Assembly (NCBI GenBank): GCA_022800625.1
Contig: JAAWQR010000026.1
Coordinates: forward strand, 1 to 37,381
Length of the DNA stretch: 37,381 bases
Direction: 5' to 3'
DNA from: Clostridiales bacterium
GTDB lineage: Bacteria > Bacillota > Clostridia > Oscillospirales > CAG-272
Shown one piece after another: positions 31,843 through 37,381 of the stretch. Numbering within the stretch: the first letter of the stretch is position 1; every line of letters begins with the position of its first letter. The notes below the pieces were generated by a model. The model worked only from the letters and a program-made list of their open reading frames with translations. It was not told the origin of the DNA and ran no database searches. The translations under genes and the position numbers were made by a program.

Positions 31843-34092
31843 ATGAAAAAGACTAACGTATATATGGGTAGCATGACACCAACTTGGATGGAGCATAAAA
31901 AAATAAAAAATATTACATTTAGCGTTACCGATGATTGTAATTTAAGATGTACATATTGCTATTTTACGCACAAAAATTGCAAAAATGTTATGTCCTTGTC
32001 TACAGCTAAACTAGCGGTTGATAATATTCTAAGTGATAAAAGATACGATGATTTTGACGGCGCGGTTTGGGAATTCATTGGTGGTGAACCAACTCTTGAA
32101 ATGGCTTTAATAGACCAAATTTCAGATTATATTCTTATACAAATGTATCGACTTAACCATAAATGGCTTTATTGCTATAGATTTATGATTGGAACTAATG
32201 GCATCTTATATGAAGACAAAAAGTTCCAATCTTATATATCAAAACATAATAGGAATCTTTATGTGGGTGTTACTATCGACGGTTCTAAAGAAAAGCATGA
32301 TTTATCTCGAATTAAACCTGATGGTACAGGATCATATGATGATGTAGCAAAAATAATTCCAATGTGGAAAAATCAAATAGGTGCTTATTCAACTAAGGCT
32401 ACTTTTTCGCACAATGATTTACCATATTTAATGGATAGTATAGTTAACCTTTGGAATCTAGGATTAAATAATGTAGCGGCTAATATTGTTTTTGAAGATG
32501 TTTGGGATGAAAAAGATGTAGATATTTATAGACAACAACTATATAAATTAGCTAATTACATAATTGAAAATAATCTTTGGGAAACACACTCTGTTCGATT
32601 TTTTGATCCAAATGTTGGAAATCCTGTTGATGAGATATCAATGAGAAGAAATTTTTGTGGTTCAGGAACAATGTTGGCTATCAATTCTAATGGCGACTAT
32701 TATCCATGTGTTAGATTTATGCCATCAGCAACGAATAATCATATTTTTGGAAAGATTGGAGATGTTTACAATGGTATAAATCCTGATAAATTACGTCCTT
32801 TTTCGGTACTTAATGTAAAAAACCAGAGTAGTGATGAGTGTTTAAAATGCGACATATCCGGAGGATGCACTTGGTGTAGTGGTTTAAACTTTGATTGTTC
32901 TTCTATTGGTACAATATTTGAAAGACAAACATTTCATTGCAAAATGCATAAGGCTAATGTAGAGGTCAATAAATATCTTTGGAGGCAATATGAGTTAATA
33001 AAACATGAAATATCTCCATATAGATATTTAAAATTAACAACAACATCCAAAAACAATAAATACCTATATATTATTGGGGATAGTGAATTTCCGAGCTTTT
33101 GCGAATATAAAATAAATTCAAATTTAAAAGCTCAAAAAATGACTAAGGATATTTTAAACGATTCTATTAGATTTTGTGAGGAAAATAACTTTGTACCTAT
33201 TTTTTGTGGATTTAGAAATCTTCCGCTAGATTACTATGGGTATCAAATGATATTATATAAAGACCTTCTTAATGGGAATTATGCTAATTTTGATAATTAT
33301 ATTCCACATATTATAATCAATGTCAATGAGGCAAAAGATTATAAAATAAATGATATAAATATAACCAATATGATTCTTACTCTGAAGGCTTCGCAGCTAG
33401 GACTACTAATGGAGGCAATCAATAATATTATAAATTGTCATGTTGGTATTAGTATAAACATATCTATCACCGAAATGGATATAGAACCAATTGAGTTCAT
33501 TAGGGCATATACTCATTTTCTTGATTTATTAATAGAACTAATTATAGAATTTTGGAATAACCAAAAATACTTTATGATTAACCTTCTCACCTATGAAATG
33601 GTGGCAAATAGCAAGCGAAATTGTGGTGCAGGTGATAATTCTTTTACAGTTAGTCCAGATGGAAATATATATATTTGCCCAGGATTTTATCATAACTCTG
33701 AATCTCCTATAGGTTCTGTAAATTCAGGAATTGTTTTCAATAGATATTGTAGTGTAGATTCATCACCTCTATGTTCCTCATGTAATATTAATCATTGTAA
33801 ATATTGTGTATTAAAAAATATTATAGGAACAGGTGAGTATTCAATACCAACAGAATTGCAATGTGCTATATCTCATTTGGAGTACAACTACTCAACTAAG
33901 CTAATTGAATTATTAAGCGCTTATAATATAGGAGTGCCATTTAAATATAACAAAAAACTTAGTCTATTAGAAAATTATGATCCAATTATAGGTATAAGAG
34001 GAACAAGTTATATAAACAATGGTTATAACAATTTATTAAAAGAACTAATGAGTGATGATTGTGACACACTTATCAAAGGGGAATTAATATGA
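31843..34092 (+). CDS. Radical SAM/SPASM peptide maturase with a second SPASM-like half (fusion)
   Basis: A 749-aa protein, about twice the length of a typical peptide maturase. The N-terminal half is a complete radical SAM enzyme: C32-xxx-C36-xx-C39 binds the SAM cluster. A SPASM region follows with C272, C289, C333-xx-C336, C342-xx-C345 and C352 for auxiliary iron-sulfur clusters. The second half (about residues 390-749) has no CxxxCxxC but repeats the SPASM pattern: C594, C612, then C644-xx-C647-x4-C652-xx-C655. This is what a fusion of the two maturases of CXXX-repeat peptide systems would look like (a radical SAM maturase and a SPASM-only partner). The likely substrate is the Cys-rich peptide at 36242. 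AAAGGAG precedes the start. Confidence 0.88.
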   Translation: MKKTNVYMGSMTPTWMEHKKIKNITFSVTDDCNLRCTYCYFTHKNCKNVMSLSTAKLAVDNILSDKRYDDFDGAVWEFIGGEPTLEMALIDQISDYILIQMYRLNHKWLYCYRFMIGTNGILYEDKKFQSYISKHNRNLYVGVTIDGSKEKHDLSRIKPDGTGSYDDVAKIIPMWKNQIGAYSTKATFSHNDLPYLMDSIVNLWNLGLNNVAANIVFEDVWDEKDVDIYRQQLYKLANYIIENNLWETHSVRFFDPNVGNPVDEISMRRNFCGSGTMLAINSNGDYYPCVRFMPSATNNHIFGKIGDVYNGINPDKLRPFSVLNVKNQSSDECLKCDISGGCTWCSGLNFDCSSIGTIFERQTFHCKMHKANVEVNKYLWRQYELIKHEISPYRYLKLTTTSKNNKYLYIIGDSEFPSFCEYKINSNLKAQKMTKDILNDSIRFCEENNFVPIFCGFRNLPLDYYGYQMILYKDLLNGNYANFDNYIPHIIINVNEAKDYKINDINITNMILTLKASQLGLLMEAINNIINCHVGISINISITEMDIEPIEFIRAYTHFLDLLIELIIEFWNNQKYFMINLLTYEMVANSKRNCGAGDNSFTVSPDGNIYICPGFYHNSESPIGSVNSGIVFNRYCSVDSSPLCSSCNINHCKYCVLKNIIGTGEYSIPTELQCAISHLEYNYSTKLIELLSAYNIGVPFKYNKKLSLLENYDPIIGIRGTSYINNGYNNLLKELMSDDCDTLIKGELI

Positions 34093-34373
34093 AAAAAGTT
34101 GTACTAGCAAGTTTAACACAAAAAGATATAGATCGAATAGTTATAGTAAAGGCAAATATTGCAACTTTAAAGACTTTATTGACAAATCAATTTATAGAAT
34201 GTGAAAATGAAAGAACAGAGATTTTGAATAAGATATCAAATATGTATGAAAAAGAAATAGAAATACTTTCTAGCATCAAAGAAAAATATAAAATTCCATT
34301 TCCTATTGATGACAGTATTGAAATATCATATGATAATAATGAAATATATCTAAGAATTTGGGATGAAAAATAA
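34089..34373 (+). CDS. Small accessory protein, probable CXXX-peptide modification system component
   Basis: A 94-aa soluble protein, mostly helical (about residues 10-75), with charged heptad-like stretches (NERTEILNKISNMYEKEIEI) suggesting a coiled coil, and a short C-terminal beta hairpin ending YLRIWDEK. It contains one cysteine. Size, fold and place directly behind the maturase fit the small modification-system proteins that accompany CXXX-repeat maturases, possibly acting in precursor recognition, but similarity is judged by eye only. It overlaps the maturase gene by 4 nt (ATGA); the ligase gene begins 2 nt after its stop. Confidence 0.6.
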   Translation: MKKVVLASLTQKDIDRIVIVKANIATLKTLLTNQFIECENERTEILNKISNMYEKEIEILSSIKEKYKIPFPIDDSIEISYDNNEIYLRIWDEK

Positions 34374-34375
34374 TT

Positions 34376-35542
34376 ATGAATATTTTAAACATAGTAAAAG
34401 AGTTAGTAAGTAATAATCAATACTATCAAAATATAAATATATATAATCAAGCAAAATCTTTTAACGAACTTCCAATATTGCTGAAGAAAGATGTTATAGA
34501 AAATTATTCGCTTATATCGAATCCAAGGTCAGATAGTATTATCTACACATATACAAGTGGTTCAACTGGCATTCCGCTGAAAATTGTTTGGAATTATGAT
34601 GAATACCTGACATCGATAAAATGGTTATGGAAATACAGAAAATTGTTTTGCATCTCACCAAGGTATTTTTATATTACATGTCATGCATTAATAAATTTAA
34701 ATAATGATGCAATCAATGAACCGATAGTAATATCTCGTAACTATGTTTCATTCTCAAAAATAATACAGTCTGATTCCACTCTTAGTGAGTACATTAGAAT
34801 TATTCGCATGTTATCACCTGTATGGATACATGCACAGCCAAGTTTTATATATCAACTTGGCATGTTTATGAAACACAATGCGCCAGATTTATTGTCTGAA
34901 TTTAGATATATTGAATTGGTTGGAGAATTAATTCCTGAAAACGTAAGAAATGAAATCGAGAAGTTGTTTTCAAATGCTAAAGTTGTTTCCATGTATGGTA
35001 TGCAGGAATTTAATTGTGTAATGTACGAAAAAAATAATTTAATGTATCAATGTGACAACAATGTATTTGTTGAAATTTTAAACGATAACGGGCAAATATG
35101 TGATATTGATGAGGAGGGTAGAATTGTAGTGAGTGGATTGTTAAACTCTGCCTTTCCACTTATAAGATATGATACTGGAGATAGAGGAAAAAAGATATGT
35201 TTAAATAATGATATATCTTATGCTATCACTCAAGCGAGATCTAATGATCAATTGGTTCATAAAGGGAAAAAGTTTGATGGTTCAATATTTTTTTATATAG
35301 TCAATAAATTACATAGTATGTTGAATATTAATATATTATCTTTTCAAGTTATAAAAAAAGATAATCAACTTACATTTTATTTTTCGGTAAGTAATGAGAA
35401 ATATGATGATGTTACTATAAAACACACTATTGAAGATATAATGATTTCCAACTTTGGCATAAGCATCCCATTATCTGTTGAAATAAAAAAATATACCTGT
35501 GAATCATATGTTTTTTGGCAAAAAAACAAAATATTTTATTAA
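34376..35542 (+). CDS. PaaK/CapK-like adenylate-forming ligase
   Basis: A 388-aa enzyme of the phenylacetate-CoA ligase/CapK branch of the ANL superfamily, shorter than PaaK (about 430). The opening FNELPILLKKDVIENYS and the phosphate loop YTYTSGSTGIPLKI (near residue 60), then VGELIPENVR, SMYGMQE and RYDTGDRG, are the branch's hallmarks. It is a second carboxylate-activating enzyme in the cluster and is not a copy of the one at 28421. It may activate a second building block or transfer the carrier-bound group to the peptide; which cannot be told from sequence. It is the last gene before the precursor array. Confidence 0.85.
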   Translation: MNILNIVKELVSNNQYYQNINIYNQAKSFNELPILLKKDVIENYSLISNPRSDSIIYTYTSGSTGIPLKIVWNYDEYLTSIKWLWKYRKLFCISPRYFYITCHALINLNNDAINEPIVISRNYVSFSKIIQSDSTLSEYIRIIRMLSPVWIHAQPSFIYQLGMFMKHNAPDLLSEFRYIELVGELIPENVRNEIEKLFSNAKVVSMYGMQEFNCVMYEKNNLMYQCDNNVFVEILNDNGQICDIDEEGRIVVSGLLNSAFPLIRYDTGDRGKKICLNNDISYAITQARSNDQLVHKGKKFDGSIFFYIVNKLHSMLNINILSFQVIKKDNQLTFYFSVSNEKYDDVTIKHTIEDIMISNFGISIPLSVEIKKYTCESYVFWQKNKIFY

Positions 35543-35616
35543 TTATGATTTAGAATAAGATCTCTTTGCAAGACAAATCACTAGTTCATTTGAGTAATTT
35601 ACAGGAGGACATAATA

Positions 35617-36168
35617 ATGGTAAATATTATTAAAAGAATAAAAGATTTTCGATATAATTCACTTGATACACTATATTTTGCAATTCAGACGTTGTGGTGT
35701 TCTTTTCTCGGAATACTTCCGGCATGGATTTATGCTTCTGTTGTAAATGCTACAGAACATATCAACCTATCGATCTTTAACTTAAACTTTGAAAGACAAA
35801 GAGCCTTTATACCGATACTTTGTTTTATAACACGCAATTTGTTTATATATTTTGTTTTTATGAGAAGAAAGGTATCAGAGCAGTACAGCAGTAGTAACAG
35901 TAAAACTCTTTGGCTTAAAGTATGTCTGATATATGTCTTACCTGGAGAAATACTTAGACTGATTATTAATTGTTGCTCAGATTATATAATATGGTTCGGA
36001 ATAGAAGTAGTACAAATATCGTTTTTGTTTTTCTCAGGAGATATACACAATATAGTTTACATACCGTATTTTTTCATAAGTGTAGCAATACTTATGTTCA
36101 TGTATCGAATAGCTTGGATTCAAGAAAAGATGCAAAGGAATAAAATGATGTTAAAAACTCACGAATAG
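35617..36168 (+). CDS. Small polytopic membrane protein, copy 1, paired with precursor 1
   Basis: A 183-aa protein with about five hydrophobic helices: near residues 15-37 (TLYFAIQTLWCSFLGILPAW), 63-80, 95-112, 120-140 and 150-170. An Arg/Lys-rich ERQ and FMRRKV lie between helices and the tail is basic. I recognise no family. AGGAGG lies 9 nt before the ATG at 35617, which is chosen over a longer reading. It has a close copy at 36641, and each copy is followed by one CXXX-repeat precursor. That one-to-one pairing suggests a dedicated immunity protein or membrane receptor/insertase for that peptide (inference). Confidence 0.75.
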   Translation: MVNIIKRIKDFRYNSLDTLYFAIQTLWCSFLGILPAWIYASVVNATEHINLSIFNLNFERQRAFIPILCFITRNLFIYFVFMRRKVSEQYSSSNSKTLWLKVCLIYVLPGEILRLIINCCSDYIIWFGIEVVQISFLFFSGDIHNIVYIPYFFISVAILMFMYRIAWIQEKMQRNKMMLKTHE

Positions 36169-36241
36169 TTACTTATTAATATATAGATAGAATATGATGA
36201 TTAAAACTATACTTTTTGTTGAATCTTCAAAGGAGAAAGTT

Positions 36242-36496
36242 ATGATAAATTTATTTTCAGATATGTTTAGTGAAATTTCTGAACCTGCAACCTTATGCAA
36301 TGCAGCAAATTCATTTGGCTGTATTGGCTGTGACGGTGGATGTAAGTACTTCTGTATGGCGTATTGTGCCGATGATTGTTCTGCCAAATTAGAATATACA
36401 GATCCTAGACTTTGTCTAGATTGTTCACATCGATGCGGTAGTAACTGTGAAGGAAGTTGCAGCAAAATTTGCAAATCAAGTGTAATGGGAAAATAA
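36242..36496 (+). CDS. CXXX-repeat precursor peptide 1 (RiPP precursor)
   Basis: An 84-aa peptide with 13 cysteines. A short leader (MINLFSDMFSEISEPATLCN) precedes two blocks of identical spacing: C27-xx-C30-xxx-C34-xxx-C38-xxx-C42-xxx-C46, and C58-xx-C61-xxx-C65-xxx-C69-xxx-C73-xxx-C77. The blocks are shifted by exactly 31 residues and linked by SAKLEYTDPRL. This is the pattern of substrates of CXXX-repeat radical SAM maturases, where thioether or related crosslinks at Cys are expected. The ATG at 36242 has AAGGAG 7 nt upstream. No double-glycine cleavage site is obvious. It follows the membrane protein gene by 73 bp. Confidence 0.88.
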   Translation: MINLFSDMFSEISEPATLCNAANSFGCIGCDGGCKYFCMAYCADDCSAKLEYTDPRLCLDCSHRCGSNCEGSCSKICKSSVMGK

Positions 36497-36640
36497 TAAA
36501 AAAAGAGTAATGTATATTACCTAAGAGGTTATTACATATTCTATCTATGTATGATTATCTATTTATAGCAAGGCTACACACAAAAAATCAGGTACAAAAA
36601 TAAAACTTGAAAATTTTTTATATGTGAGGAATATATAATA

Positions 36641-37204
36641 ATGAATATTTCTATCACTAATATTATCAAAAAAATAAAAAAATTCCGATATAATTCACTT
36701 GATACACTATATTTTGCAATTCAGACGTTGTGGTGTTCTTTTCTGGGACTACTTCCTGCATGGATATATGCTTCAATTGTAAATGCTGCAGAGCATATAA
36801 ATCTATCAATCTTTAACCTAAACTTTGAAAGACGAAGATCATTTATACCGATACTTTGTTTTATAGCACGTAATGTATTTATATATTTTGTTTTTATGAG
36901 AAGAAAAGTGTCGGAGCAGTACATCAGCAGTAACAATAAAACTCTTTGGCTTAAGGTATGTCTGATATATGTCTTGCCTGGGGAAATACTTAGATTTATT
37001 CTTTGTTGCTGTACGGAATATGGATTATGGTTTGGCACAGAGGTTTTGCAAATAGCATTTTTATATTTTTCCGGAAACGATTACACTAAAGTATATCTAC
37101 CGTATTTTTTCACAAGTATAGCAGTACTTATAGTTATGTATCGAATAGCTTGGATACGAGAAAAGAAGCAAAGAAATAAAATGATGTTAAAAACTTATCA
37201 ATAG
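36641..37204 (+). CDS. Small polytopic membrane protein, copy 2, paired with precursor 2
   Basis: A 187-aa paralogue of the protein at 35617, about 80% identical by eye and colinear except for a slightly different first 12 residues. The first membrane helix region (YNSLDTLYFAIQTLWCSFLG) is unchanged in protein and nearly unchanged in DNA, so the duplication is recent. Differences concentrate in the stretch before the last helix (YTKVYLPYFF versus HNIVYIPYFF) and in the ILCCCTEYGLWFG segment, the places to look for partner specificity. GTGAGGA lies upstream of the ATG. It is followed by the second precursor. Confidence 0.75.
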   Translation: MNISITNIIKKIKKFRYNSLDTLYFAIQTLWCSFLGLLPAWIYASIVNAAEHINLSIFNLNFERRRSFIPILCFIARNVFIYFVFMRRKVSEQYISSNNKTLWLKVCLIYVLPGEILRFILCCCTEYGLWFGTEVLQIAFLYFSGNDYTKVYLPYFFTSIAVLIVMYRIAWIREKKQRNKMMLKTYQ

Positions 37205-37271
37205 TTACTTATTAATATAAAATATGCTGTTGAAATGATACTTTTTATTGAATTTTCAAAAGGAAAATGTT

Positions 37272-37381
37272 ATGATAAATTTATTTTCAGATATGTTTAG
37301 TGAAAGTTCTGAACCAGCAACTTTATGCAATGCTGCAAATTCATTTGGCTGTATTGGCTGTGACGGTGGATGTAAGTACTT
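37272..37381 (+). CDS. CXXX-repeat precursor peptide 2 (truncated by window end)
   Basis: The first 36 codons of a second precursor are visible. They match precursor 1 except for Ser in place of Ile at residue 12; the first three cysteines of the block (C27, C30, C34) are at the same positions. An AAAAGGAAAATGTT ribosome region precedes the ATG, as in copy 1. The remaining Cys repeats lie beyond the window, where divergence in the core may be expected. Confidence 0.88.
   Translation, partial: MINLFSDMFSESSEPATLCNAANSFGCIGCDGGCKY

Larger units (their letters stand above)
20870..37381. mobile_element. Integrated mobile element (right end outside the window)
   Basis: A large serine recombinase lies at the left end. 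A leftward accessory operon, a repressor/ImmA switch and a foreign-looking AT-rich biosynthetic cluster follow without any recognisable chromosomal gene. The left boundary must lie between the M23 terminator (20728) and the recombinase terminator (20872); I could not identify the attachment core. No relaxase or conjugation gene is visible, so it may be a mobilisable or purely integrative element, or those genes may lie to the right. Confidence 0.75.
35640..37381 (+). repeat. Tandem duplication of the membrane protein/precursor unit
   Basis: Unit 1 (about 35640-36496) and unit 2 (about 36676-37381, incomplete) repeat with an offset of 1030-1036 bp. Identity runs through the membrane protein gene, the 70-bp gap (GTTACTTATTAATATA is shared) and the precursor start. 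The block CGATATAATTCACTTGATAC begins at 35650 and again at 36686. More units may follow to the right. Confidence 0.92.

Noticed and set aside
31843-34092. Reading the 749-aa protein as a SCIFF/ranthipeptide or sactipeptide maturase
   Set aside because: The precursors have strict CXXX steps in two blocks rather than the six-Cys-in-forty-five pattern, and the second SPASM-like half is not part of those enzymes; a CXXX-repeat system fits better.
36169-36474. Open frame antisense to precursor 1
   Set aside because: It is the shadow of the CXXX gene; its Gln/Leu/Pro-rich content comes from the Cys/Gly codons opposite, and it has no start signal.
36485-36533. Terminator after precursor 1 (GTAAT/ATTAC palindrome)
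   Set aside because: The stem is only five A/T-rich pairs with no following T-run; read-through into the second unit seems likely.

Overview
The window looks like a contig from a gut-type Clostridia (Bacillota), most likely an Oscillospirales/Ruminococcaceae relative. The reasons are the T-box leader, the SLH-domain surface protein, the type II pantothenate kinase, strong AGGAGG ribosome sites with occasional TTG starts, and a possible sporulation promoter. No taxonomic marker gene is present, so this is inference.

Positions 1-20730 are ordinary chromosome at moderate G+C. They hold a GHL6-type glycoside hydrolase, a secreted papain-like protease next to an SLH protein, a YtrA-type GntR/ABC operon with its own operator, a CPBP protease, hslO (Hsp33), a VTC/DUF4956/beta-helix lipoprotein operon, and a histidine phosphatase. 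A leftward cluster follows: cysE, a zinc-ribbon CPBP protease, cysS, coaW and a cation/proton antiporter, headed by a cysteine-type T-box. Last comes an M23 peptidase resembling SpoIIQ.

From about 20.8 kb to the right edge the DNA appears to be an integrated mobile element whose right end lies outside the window. Its leftward operon (26.4 to 20.9 kb) encodes an 81-aa protein, an ImmA/IrrE peptidase, a zinc-ribbon protein, a sigma-region-4-like protein, a MazF toxin, an alpha-CTD-like protein, a 45-aa protein and a large serine recombinase. A rightward Xre repressor/ImmA pair faces it. Between the two lies a switch of four matching 18-bp operators (CACGAA-N6-TTCGTG), one exactly filling the spacer of a perfect TTGACA/TATAAT promoter. 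The leftward operon also contains an attenuator and a 0.5-kb gene-free, structured stretch upstream of mazF.

The cargo (28.2 kb to the right edge) is very AT-rich and is the most interesting part: a peptide-maturation cluster of the CXXX-repeat RiPP type. It encodes an adenylate-forming enzyme, a stand-alone carrier protein, an ABC exporter, a 749-aa radical SAM protein that seems to fuse two SPASM-type maturases, a small accessory protein and a PaaK/CapK-like ligase. A tandem array follows in which each cysteine-repeat precursor peptide is paired with a small polytopic membrane protein. One unit is complete; the second runs off the window. The combination of CXXX-repeat precursors, a fused two-SPASM maturase, two adenylating enzymes with a carrier protein, and one membrane protein per precursor is, to my knowledge, not a described system.
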